Below, one piece after another: positions 27,385-34,956 of a DNA stretch of 58,840 nt. The stretch's first letter is position 1. Each line of letters begins with the position of its first letter. Below the pieces are notes generated by a model. The model made no database searches and was not told the DNA's origin. It saw nothing but the letters and a program-made list of their open reading frames with translations. This DNA is from Bacillota bacterium (GTDB lineage Bacteria; Bacillota; Clostridia; Lachnospirales; Lachnospiraceae), in contig JAEYQV010000064.1 of NCBI GenBank assembly GCA_023409835.1, positions 1 to 58,840 of the forward strand, written 5' to 3'. A program made the position numbers and the translations under genes.

Positions 27385-27891
27385 ATGAAGACGGATGAGA
27401 AGTATATGAAGGAAGCATTGAAGCAGGCGGATAAGGCATATCGCCTGGGTGAGGTGCCAATCGGCTGTGTGATAGTCTATCAGGATAAAATCATAGGCAG
27501 AGGATATAATAAACGTAAAACGAAGAAAACCACGCTGGCCCATGCGGAGCTGGTGGCTATCGAAAAAGCCAGCAGAGCAATGGGGGACTGGAGGCTGGAG
27601 GACTGTACCATGTATATAACCCTGGAGCCCTGTCAGATGTGCTCGGGTGCGATAGTACAGGCCAGAATTAAGCGAGTAGTCGTAGGGACCATGAATCCGA
27701 AGGCGGGCTGTGCCGGATCAATCCTTAATCTGCTTCAGATGGAGGAATTTAATCATCAGGTAGAGCTGACGACAGGAATCCTGGAGAAGGAATGTCAGGA
27801 AATACTTCAGAGATTTTTTCAGGAATTGAGGGTCAGGATTAAGGAGGAACGTCAGTCCGGACCGGACAAAAAGGAAAAGCTTGAGGGTTGA
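27385..27891 (+). CDS. tadA: tRNA(Arg) adenosine-34 deaminase
   Basis: TadA converts A34 to inosine in the anticodon of tRNA(Arg)ACG. The 168-residue product has the zinc/catalytic motif HAE (residues 53-55) and PC-x2-C (Cys83, Cys86), with EVPIGCVIV near the N-terminus. The ATG at 27385 was chosen because AAAGGA lies 8 bases upstream; an ATG 6 bases earlier is possible. The gene is followed by the SRP RNA, the same arrangement as yaaJ(tadA)-scr in B. subtilis. Confidence 0.95.
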   Translation: MKTDEKYMKEALKQADKAYRLGEVPIGCVIVYQDKIIGRGYNKRKTKKTTLAHAELVAIEKASRAMGDWRLEDCTMYITLEPCQMCSGAIVQARIKRVVVGTMNPKAGCAGSILNLLQMEEFNHQVELTTGILEKECQEILQRFFQELRVRIKEERQSGPDKKEKLEG

Positions 27892-27916
27892 CATCCAACT
27901 TGGAATACCTTATACT
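27888..27916 (+). promoter_or_regulatory. SRP RNA promoter
   Basis: A consensus TTGACA (27888-27893), exactly 17 bp and TATACT (27911-27916). The predicted start near 27923 gives a precursor with about 35 nt to be trimmed before the mature 5' end. Confidence 0.85.
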
Positions 27917-27959
27917 AGGCATACAGCTTTCATGCTGGAACAATTATATTGTCATAAAA

Positions 27960-28226
27960 TTTCCGTGCAGCCGGGGAGATAGCGGTGCCCTGTACCTGCA
28001 ATCCGCTATAGCAGGGGTGATGTTCTGCCCCGGATGACTTACTGTAGGGCTGCCCTTTATAAGTGATGTTGACGTCTGGGTCTTACGCAACAGGAATTTG
28101 TGAACCGTGTCAGGTCAGGAATGAAGCAGCACTAAGCAAAACCTCCTGTGTGCCGTGAGGCAGCCTGGACCGAGTTAACTGTAAAGGTAACGCTTATGGT
28201 AAGCATTCAAAGCAGAACGCACGGAT
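27960..28226 (+). ncRNA. ffs: Bacterial large SRP RNA (scRNA, 6S-type with Alu domain)
   Basis: The sequence aligns by eye with the B. subtilis scRNA through its whole length. It has a 5' TTCCGTGCAG paired with 3' GCACGGA and the Alu-domain GGGGAGATAGCGGTGCCCTG. GTGTTGACGTCTGGG lies in the central helix, and the Ffh-binding S-domain hairpin GTGTCAGGTCAGGAATGAAG is followed by CAGCACTAAGC. The RNA pairs with Ffh to target membrane and secreted proteins. Length is about 267 nt, as in other Firmicutes with the Alu domain. No classical terminator precedes the structured repeat that begins at its 3' edge. Confidence 0.95.
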
Positions 28227-28231
28227 TAAAA

Positions 28232-28389
28232 TTCGCGAATAAAACTGAGTCCATCTCAGAAAAAGAGGATCTACGCTTACAAGCTTGCTTGTAAAAGCGT
28301 AGATCCTCTTTTTCTGAGATTGGCGAAGCCAACGCGACCGAATGTCCGAAGGGCATGAGGTTGCGGAAGGCCTCAGTTTTATTCGCGAG
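28232..28389. repeat. Structured repeat element, copy 2 (core with terminal IR and long hairpin)
   Basis: Perfect 18-bp terminal inverted repeats (28232-28249 and 28372-28389) surround a long hairpin whose arms, 28253-28278 and 28295-28320, match perfectly over 26 bp. It is capped by ACAAG-CTTG-CTTGT. The hairpins TTGGC-GAA-GCCAA and TGTCC-GAA-GGGCA follow. The core from 28322 to 28361 nearly equals the corresponding part of copy 1 (2893-2933). It begins within a few bases of the SRP RNA 3' end. Confidence 0.8.
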
Positions 28390-28703
28390 ACGCGGAAGGT
28401 GAGAAGCCAACGCGACCGAAGGACCGAAGGGCATGAGGTTGCGGAAGGACTCAGTTTTATTCGCGAAGCGCGGAAGGTGAGAAGCCAACGCGACCGAATG
28501 TCCGAAGGGCATGAGGTTGCGGAAGGCCTCAGTTTTATTCGCGAAGCGCGGAAGGTGAGAAGCCAACGCGACCGAATGTCCGAAGGGCATGAGGTTGCGG
28601 AAGGACTCAGTTTTATTCGCGAAGCGCGGAAGGTGAGAAGCCAACGCGACCGAATGTCCGAAGGGCATGAGGTTGCGGAAGGACTCAGTTTTATTCGCGA
28701 AGC
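28325..28703. repeat. 78-bp tandem repeat, four full units and one partial
   Basis: Units start at 28325, 28403, 28481, 28559 and 28637, the last cut at about 28703. Each unit is the 3' half of the structured element: GAAGCCAACGCGACCGAA, a GAA-triloop hairpin, GGTTGCGGAAGG and CTCAGTTTTATTCGCG. Units differ at only a few positions, such as CGAAGGACCG in unit 2 against CGAATGTCCG elsewhere. Because 78 is a multiple of 3 the run is open in one frame on each strand, but no ribosome-binding site or domain supports translation. Confidence 0.9.
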
Positions 28704-28928
28704 AGTTTATATACGTGAGCATTTTGCCCTAGTTTTGAGCATATGTGACAAATTCTGCTTTTGGTTATTAGGTTTCTGTTGTATAATTGTAATATAAGGG
28801 AGCGTGGGTATGCTATAAGCTTGCCGGCAGACATACGAGCAGAGGGAAGAATCATGAACAGGCTATATCATCATGATAGATGTAAGCTATGCGGTTGTAT
28901 TATAACATAATGAATTGGAGCTGTTAAA
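28704..28928 (+). promoter_or_regulatory. Upstream region of the cNMP-binding gene
   Basis: A strong TATAAT at 28782-28787 has only a weak TTTTGG-type -35 at 17 bp. No RNA gene or known riboswitch is seen in the following 140 nt. Confidence 0.4.
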
Positions 28929-31262
28929 ATGAATTGGAAGATTAATCCGAATGCAGTGAATCAATTCTCCAAAGGCACTGATATCTATTCAGAGGGAGAA
29001 GTTGTATTTAGCATAGCCCTCATCATTAAGGGACGCATCCAGGTACATAACAATGGTGCAAAATATATCGTTAATTCCGGAGTATTTCTCGGGGTAAATG
29101 ATCTATATACAGGAAGCTACCAGAGTACGTATACCGCGCTGGACGATGCCATATTATATATATTTGCAATTAGCCGTACGGATGAGTTGGATACGGTTTT
29201 ATCAATTAATAAGGATTATCACGGTTTGATGGTAGCATCTCTGAATCGGATGATTCTGGAGCAGGATAATATTTATCAGGCTTTGCTAAAGAACGGACTG
29301 GCTTTATATGAATTTTTACAGGACCAGTATAGGAGCTATCTGGAAACTGCAAGAAAGCTTGGATATACCGAATATAACTCCAAACGAATTAACTCAATAA
29401 CGACTCCGGAGAGTAGTCTGGAGCTGGAGAGGGATCGGATTAATTACTATAAGGAGTGTGCGAGACTGCCGATTGATGTCGTAAAAACCTTCTATTCTTA
29501 TGGCAATGCCATCACCACTTATCAGGTGGAGGATCAGGTAGAGATTATTAATCAGCTATTGAATTCTTTAAAGGAGCTCTCAGATAAGGTATCCCATATG
29601 ATGGAATGCCTGATTGATGACAGCAACAGCTGTCTGTTCCAGCTGGTTGCCGCTCTCGCGATTGAGATGGAAAACAACGGCGGAAACAGTACGGCTATTA
29701 TGGATGAAATGGATACCATGATAGAGAAGATCAACCTGATGGAGACCTTATATGAGCAGATGCTCGGGAAGAAGCTTATGATAAACCGGAGAAAGATGGA
29801 AGAAGCATATCATCTTCTACTTACCGGAACCAAGGGAAAAGAGATCAGCACTCAGGCTTGCTTAAAATATACGGTGGAGGAAGCAGAACGGGTACTCCGG
29901 GAAATGAAGGACTCTTTCCGGACTTTATTGCAGTATTCCGGCATTGATGCGGACAAAGCAGAGGAAATGCTGGAGAATATGAACAGTTTCGTGAATTTGA
30001 AGGACAGGATGTCCGGTGATGACAGTGCCAGGGCAATCCGGAAAAAGCTGACGGAGCATCATTATCTTCTGTATAAAATAATCTTTTTAAAGGCATATTC
30101 CGATAAAAAGGTGCCCAGGATCGTTGACCTGTTTTTAAAGTTCGGGTATGCTGACGAAAGGCTTATGCCGAAAGAATATCTCCTTTCGCTTTACTATTTG
30201 GAGGAGGAAAAGGCACCGGAAAGTCCGATACATATTCACAATATCAAAGAATGGCTGACACTCATTTATGAGGGTAAGAAGGCTCCGTCTAAGAATGAGT
30301 TTGACCTTGATTATACCGAGATGCTGGCTTCCCGTAAGAAACAGGGAGGTGTCAGTGAGAAGGAGCTTTTGGAATGGGCCGCAAGCTCCGAAAAGAAGCT
30401 GGAATATGAGATTCAGAACATGTTCCGCTATAATAATAAGACGACAAACGGGCAGATCGGCAGCTTCGTACCGATACTTCACAAGGACATTATGATTAAC
30501 CAGTTTGATAAATCCTATGTTTCACCAACAAAGGTTATTGAAGCAATGGCAGAACTGATACGGATTGATTTCTCCATCTTTGACCGGGAAGTTCTCTATA
30601 CGAATCAAGAGAAAAAGATAACAAAGGAATATATCATTAAACGGGTATATCCAGATATTATTCTGATGCCAACCGTAGGAGTTAACGGTATTATGTGGCA
30701 GGAGATTACCGGAAAGAGAAGGGATAGCTCTGCAAGATTCCTGTTTCCGATCTTTTGTGAAACGAATCTGGTATCTATTATGGTCAAGGTGTTCGGAAGG
30801 TTCCGCTGGGAGATGTGCCGAAGCATTGAAGGTACAGCCTGGAATGATATCAAACACAAGTCCCTAACCTCGGAGTATTCGGATTATCTTCAGTTCTACC
30901 GTAAGAACAGGGAGCTTTCGGAAGAGAAGAAGGAGAAGCTGAAGCTTCAGATACAGCGAGGCCGGAACAGCCGTGAAATATTTGTTATTGATTATGAGCA
31001 ATGGATCAACTATGAAGCTACCGGTGCCATCAAACTAAATAAACCGATCCGGGAACTGATGGCAACCTATTGTCCCTTCGGTAAAGAGATCAGAGATCTA
31101 CTGGTAATCCAGCCCATCTTTGAGGAGGCATTCTCCCGGTATTTCAGGGAGAAATTAAAGAAGATCCGTGAGATAGAGGGAAGATACCGTCTGCTTCAGA
31201 AAGACCAGATTGAGCTTACAAAGGAGCTCACAGACACCCTGGATTACTATAAGAACCTCTAG
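28929..31262 (+). CDS. Large protein with N-terminal cyclic-nucleotide-binding-like domain
   Basis: The 777-residue soluble protein begins with a cNMP-binding/CRP-sensor-like domain (about residues 10-110: FSKGTDIYSEGEVVFSIALIIKGRIQVHN, shown here in part across its beta-roll). No HTH is present. The remaining 650 residues are mainly helical with coiled-coil-like stretches (about 140-340), followed by a region with MWQEITGKRRDSSARFLFP and IEGTAWNDIKHKSLTSEYSDY that looks conserved. I recognise no enzymatic domain. It may be a cytosolic sensor-scaffold in the Lachnospiraceae. It sits downstream of the tandem repeat and upstream of an ABC ATPase. GGAG lies about 8 bases before the ATG. Confidence 0.65.
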   Translation: MNWKINPNAVNQFSKGTDIYSEGEVVFSIALIIKGRIQVHNNGAKYIVNSGVFLGVNDLYTGSYQSTYTALDDAILYIFAISRTDELDTVLSINKDYHGLMVASLNRMILEQDNIYQALLKNGLALYEFLQDQYRSYLETARKLGYTEYNSKRINSITTPESSLELERDRINYYKECARLPIDVVKTFYSYGNAITTYQVEDQVEIINQLLNSLKELSDKVSHMMECLIDDSNSCLFQLVAALAIEMENNGGNSTAIMDEMDTMIEKINLMETLYEQMLGKKLMINRRKMEEAYHLLLTGTKGKEISTQACLKYTVEEAERVLREMKDSFRTLLQYSGIDADKAEEMLENMNSFVNLKDRMSGDDSARAIRKKLTEHHYLLYKIIFLKAYSDKKVPRIVDLFLKFGYADERLMPKEYLLSLYYLEEEKAPESPIHIHNIKEWLTLIYEGKKAPSKNEFDLDYTEMLASRKKQGGVSEKELLEWAASSEKKLEYEIQNMFRYNNKTTNGQIGSFVPILHKDIMINQFDKSYVSPTKVIEAMAELIRIDFSIFDREVLYTNQEKKITKEYIIKRVYPDIILMPTVGVNGIMWQEITGKRRDSSARFLFPIFCETNLVSIMVKVFGRFRWEMCRSIEGTAWNDIKHKSLTSEYSDYLQFYRKNRELSEEKKEKLKLQIQRGRNSREIFVIDYEQWINYEATGAIKLNKPIRELMATYCPFGKEIRDLLVIQPIFEEAFSRYFREKLKKIREIEGRYRLLQKDQIELTKELTDTLDYYKNL

Positions 31263-31277
31263 ACAATTTCATAAGGG

Positions 31278-31315
31278 GCTGTCGTATCACATGCGACAGC
31301 TTCTTGCGTTTTTCG
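31278..31315 (+). terminator. Terminator after the cNMP-binding gene
   Basis: GCTGTCG-(9 nt)-CGACAGC is followed by TTCTTGCGTTTTT, a moderate Rho-independent terminator. Confidence 0.6.
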
Positions 31316-31504
31316 CTTGTCTATTGAAGGTACAAATGATAGTATAGAATAAGGGAAGACAGAAGGATTATGAGAGGCCGACGTGAAGAAGCTCCTGATG
31401 TTATGATAGATAATTTACCTAACTGAGACGGTGTCTACGGAGTGGGAAATCATAGATTTCTCATGTAACATTTGCAGGCTATAAAGAAAGGCATGGTTAT
31501 TATT

Positions 31505-32260
31505 GTGCTGGAATTAGTTAATGTGAAAAAATATTATAAGGATAATAAAGCGGTGGATGGCATCTCCTTTCGCGTAGAGAACGGTGAGGTGCTTGGACTG
31601 ATTGGTGCCAACGGAGCCGGGAAATCCACAACGATTTCTATGATAGCAACATTAAATAAGCCGGATAGCGGGAATATCTATTACGAGGGCCAGGATATCG
31701 TTAAATATCCCTGGTTTATGCGGAGTAACCTGGGGTATGTACCCCAGGATAATGCTCTCTATCCCTCCCTAAGCGGCAGAGATAACTTAAAATTCTGGGG
31801 ACGGGCGAATCATGTCCGGGGAAAACGGCTTAAGAGGCGTTTGGAGGATGTAAGTGAGACAATCCAGATTACAGGCAAAGTACTGGACAGGAAGGTAAAC
31901 AGCTATTCCGGCGGAATGAAACGCCGTCTGAACATCGGTGCGGCGCTGCTTCATGAACCAAAGCTGATTATCATGGATGAGCCTACGGTTGGACTTGATG
32001 TTGAGTCCAGGAATCAGATTCTGTCGGCAGTCCTCCGATTGAAAGAGCAGGGAGCAAGTATTATTTATGCAGGGCATTACATGGAAGAGATGGAGAGAAT
32101 TTGTGATAAAATCTGTGTGATTGACCGGGGCAGATGCGTTTTGTTCGGAGAGGTAAAGGAATTGCTTAAGGACAATAAACGGCTCGAACAATTATATCTG
32201 GAGTGTACGGGAGGCCGACAGCCATATGAGGGACGACCGGCCGATGATTCCCATTCTTAA
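31505..32260 (+). CDS. ABC transporter ATP-binding protein without adjacent permease
   Basis: The product is a 251-residue ATPase of the ABC-2/drug-exporter type. Walker A is GANGAGKST (residues 34-42), then a Q-loop, the signature YSGGMKRR, Walker B LIIMDEPTVGLD and the H-loop GHYMEEME. A GTG start at 31505 was chosen because the sequence then begins MLELVNVKKYYKDNKAV, the usual family N-terminus; an ATG at 31493 lies almost on top of the AAAGG site. The neighbour downstream is a TPR/P-loop protein, not a permease, so the membrane partner is elsewhere or the ATPase has another role. Confidence 0.88.
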   Translation: MLELVNVKKYYKDNKAVDGISFRVENGEVLGLIGANGAGKSTTISMIATLNKPDSGNIYYEGQDIVKYPWFMRSNLGYVPQDNALYPSLSGRDNLKFWGRANHVRGKRLKRRLEDVSETIQITGKVLDRKVNSYSGGMKRRLNIGAALLHEPKLIIMDEPTVGLDVESRNQILSAVLRLKEQGASIIYAGHYMEEMERICDKICVIDRGRCVLFGEVKELLKDNKRLEQLYLECTGGRQPYEGRPADDSHS

Positions 32261-32304
32261 TTCGTAGGAAGCTTTTTTGGTTTATATACAGAGGAGGTTA
32301 TGCC

Positions 32305-34041
32305 ATGGGAGGCTATGAAATTATCGTTAAGACAGAAGAGATTAAGAAGAAGATGCAGGAAGGGGATTATACCTCCGCACAGAGAATTCTGGATACGATA
32401 GAGCTCAAGAAGGTTAAGAATATGGCGGACCTTAGCCTTATGGCAGAGGTATACACGCAGAATGGACGTTATGAGGAGGCCCTGGAGCTGCTTCTTAGGA
32501 TTTACCACAAAACAAAGACAAGAAAGGTGCTTTATCAGCTGGTTTCAAATTCAATCCAGAGATTAAATGTGGAGGATGCGGAAAGCTTCCTTAAGGAGTA
32601 TGAGAAGCTGGCACCAAAGGATTTCTATAAATATATATTCCGTTATCAGATTGATAAGATCAAGGGAGAGGACCTTGAGGTTCTGATTCATACCTTAAAA
32701 ACCCTGAAGGAGACAGAATATATCGAGCAATGGGCATATGAGCTGGCGAAGCTGTACTATAAGGCTGATATGGAAGAGGAATGTATCAGAGAGTGCTCCG
32801 ATATTATCCTGTGGTTCGGGGAAGGAAATTATGTAGAGAAGGCCAGAGTACTCAGGGCTTATTATTCCGGCGAAGCAGATAAGGATATGATCATAGAGGA
32901 GCTTAAGAAAAGAGCAAATAAGGATTATAGTAATCCTGAGCCAAAGACCTATTATGAGACGGAGCAGGAGGAGACATATGAGGAATTCAGAGTAGAATAT
33001 CCGGAGGAAGAAGAGAAGGACGAAATCACGGATAATAGGAAGAAGGATGTGGATGAGATCCTGGCCGGAGAGGAAGAAGAACCGGAGACAGAAGAAAACA
33101 GGGAAGACAATTATATTAATTATACATATACCGGTGAAGCAAGGGAAGATTGGACAGAAGCAAGGGAGGAGTTAGCTACAGCCGCCTTATCGGAACGTGA
33201 GCTTGAGGAGCAGGAGGTTGAGGAGGAAATTTACCGTCTGCTGGAGGAAGAGGACGATGAGGACGGTGCAGGTCTGAAAAGGATCGCTGAAGAGACAGGG
33301 ACTGATCTGTATGAGGTTTTTGGTCATTATCTGTATGTGAAAGCGGTCAGAAAGCAGCTGGTGAAAAGCCTCGACATGATTCTGGATCAGCATACGAAGG
33401 GGATTCAGATGATTATAACCGGGATACCGGGATCGGGTAAGTCCACCTTGGCTAAGGCGATTGCGATATTCCTAAATAAAACAGGTAAGTTAAAATCTTC
33501 TAAAATTGCCAAAATAAATGCGGTGAGCCTGAATGCTGCCGATATCGCCGCCAAGAAAGATTCCCTCAGGGACTGCTGTCTTGTCATTGAGGACGCCAGT
33601 GAACTGAAGCGAACGACCATCGATAAGCTATTGGAGTTAGTCAGGCTGTTAAATGGAGATATTGCGGTAATCTTTGAAGAGAATAAGAAGAATATGAATA
33701 AGCTGTTCAGGGAGTGTCCGAAGCTGATGGATATGTTCAAGAACAGAATTCATCTTCCGCAATATACGGAGGAAGAGCTTTTAGGATTTGCATATTCCTA
33801 TATGAAACAGAAGGATTATCGCCTGCAGCGTGGAGCCTCAACTGCACTTAAGGATGCCGTCAACCGGATTGTCCGGAAGGAAGATCCGAATCTTCAGCTG
33901 GAGCTGATCCGTAAGCTGGTGCAGGATGCGATGCACTCCGCGGATCTAAGAACCGGTAAGCAGCTTCCGAAGCTGGCAGCTACGGGAAGAATTTCGGATG
34001 TTGAGATACTATCCATCCTTCCGGAGGATTTTAAGCAATAA
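32305..34041 (+). CDS. TPR protein with acidic linker and C-terminal P-loop ATPase domain
   Basis: In this 578-residue protein, residues 1-200 are helical TPR-like repeats (EEIKKKMQEGDYTSAQRIL, TQNGRYEEALELLLRI). Residues about 210-320 form a very acidic, probably disordered linker. The C-terminal part (about 340-560) is an AAA/P-loop domain with Walker A GIPGSGKST at 373-381, a Walker B-like CCLVIEDASEL and a C-terminal alpha-helical lid. No membrane segments are present. Similar proteins occur in Lachnospiraceae without known function. A GAGGAGG-type site precedes the ATG. It starts 44 bases after the ABC ATPase, so they are probably in one operon. Confidence 0.75.
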   Translation: MGGYEIIVKTEEIKKKMQEGDYTSAQRILDTIELKKVKNMADLSLMAEVYTQNGRYEEALELLLRIYHKTKTRKVLYQLVSNSIQRLNVEDAESFLKEYEKLAPKDFYKYIFRYQIDKIKGEDLEVLIHTLKTLKETEYIEQWAYELAKLYYKADMEEECIRECSDIILWFGEGNYVEKARVLRAYYSGEADKDMIIEELKKRANKDYSNPEPKTYYETEQEETYEEFRVEYPEEEEKDEITDNRKKDVDEILAGEEEEPETEENREDNYINYTYTGEAREDWTEAREELATAALSERELEEQEVEEEIYRLLEEEDDEDGAGLKRIAEETGTDLYEVFGHYLYVKAVRKQLVKSLDMILDQHTKGIQMIITGIPGSGKSTLAKAIAIFLNKTGKLKSSKIAKINAVSLNAADIAAKKDSLRDCCLVIEDASELKRTTIDKLLELVRLLNGDIAVIFEENKKNMNKLFRECPKLMDMFKNRIHLPQYTEEELLGFAYSYMKQKDYRLQRGASTALKDAVNRIVRKEDPNLQLELIRKLVQDAMHSADLRTGKQLPKLAATGRISDVEILSILPEDFKQ

Positions 34042-34083
34042 GAAGGATGGCAGCAGAATGAATTAACAGACAAACCGTTATAT

Positions 34084-34118
34084 AAAAAGAGACCCCGGAC
34101 TATTAATACTCCGGGGCT
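34084..34118 (-). terminator. Terminator for the small Ig-like gene
   Basis: The stem CCCCGGA/TCCGGGG has a T-tract on the minus-strand side, as expected for the gene ending at 34133. Its U-tract on the plus strand is poor. Confidence 0.65.
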
Positions 34119-34132
34119 GCAGATTGCATGGG

Positions 34133-34474
34133 TTATACCTTAAATTGAATTGTGATCTCGGAGGAGAGTGTCTGTCCTTTCATAGACATCACATTGTTTG
34201 TTACGTGAAGGAGATAGGACTCATTCTTAGCATAAGGCTCCAGAGGCTCTATCTCGATATAATTATTTATGGAATCGTAACGAATGTTAGTCTTTAAGGG
34301 CACTTGATTAACCGAGGTAACATATAGGTTCTTGTTGTTAACCGTTGCAGGATTTAACGGGGCAGTAAATTTAATTCGCCAGACAAAATTGCCGGTCTTG
34401 AATTTTAAGTTCTGCTTTACACGGCCCTTTACATCTCCGGTTACATTTTCTATTGTTATATAATTAGATGCCAT
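34133..34474 (-). CDS. Small Ig-like (Big_5/SbsA-type) domain protein
   Basis: The 113-residue protein is nearly all beta-strand with an SbsA/Big_5-type Ig-like pattern: VWRIKFTAPLNPATVNNKNLYVTSV, then IEIEPLEPYAKNESYLLHV and a final EITIQFKV strand (each quoted in part). Domains of this type normally occur as repeats in surface proteins. Here a single domain stands alone without signal peptide or anchor, so it may be cytosolic or secreted by another route. It is divergent from murA. The gene has a GGAGATG-type site just before the ATG. Confidence 0.7.
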   Translation of the reverse strand: MASNYITIENVTGDVKGRVKQNLKFKTGNFVWRIKFTAPLNPATVNNKNLYVTSVNQVPLKTNIRYDSINNYIEIEPLEPYAKNESYLLHVTNNVMSMKGQTLSSEITIQFKV

Positions 34475-34956
34475 AGAATCATCTCCATTTTCTATCAGGG
34501 ATTACAATATATATCGTAATAATATTATAACATGTTTATATGAAACATCAATAAAATACACAAAAACCATATGTTTCCTACGGTTTTACCTGGATTTCCC
34601 ATAAGCGGAAGTATATGGCGCATATCGTATGATTGACAAGTTGGAAAAAATGTTGTATGGTCTTAAATGTTTACGCTGGGAAACTAAAGTGATATTCCCT
34701 AGATTTATTACCGGATGATAACGCATATAAATTCTATGTCTACTTAAAATATTATTATAAGAGGCAAAGGAGATGGTTATAAATATGGGGGATAATGGCG
34801 AACTTGCTCGGATTTAGGAAGCTGGTTTTGTAAAAAACAATTTACAAAAACCCACTTTGTGGTATAATCAAAGTGCGGATAAATATTTGACAAAATATTA
34901 ACTAGTTTTATATGCAATTTTAACAAACTATAAATTGATAAACTATGAGGTGTGCA
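34475..34956. promoter_or_regulatory. Divergent intergenic region with tandem murA promoters
   Basis: This gap of about 480 bp holds two likely murA promoters: TTTACA-N16-TATAAT (34841-34868) and TTGACA-N16-TATATG (34887-34914). No RNA gene or riboswitch was recognised in the remainder. Confidence 0.65.

Noticed and set aside
28232..28389. Retron msr-msd
   Set aside because: The geometry is suggestive on the minus strand, but no reverse transcriptase is encoded anywhere in the window.
28325..28703. CRISPR array
   Set aside because: Units are contiguous 78-bp copies without unique spacers, and no cas genes are present.
28207..28722. 171-codon minus-strand frame through the tandem repeats
   Set aside because: Same arithmetic effect as the plus-strand frame. 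It also runs into the SRP RNA gene.
28342..28797. 151-codon plus-strand frame through the tandem repeats
   Set aside because: It follows from the 78-bp period being a multiple of 3. There is no good ribosome-binding site, the unit is explained by a structured DNA/RNA element, and the opposite strand is equally open.
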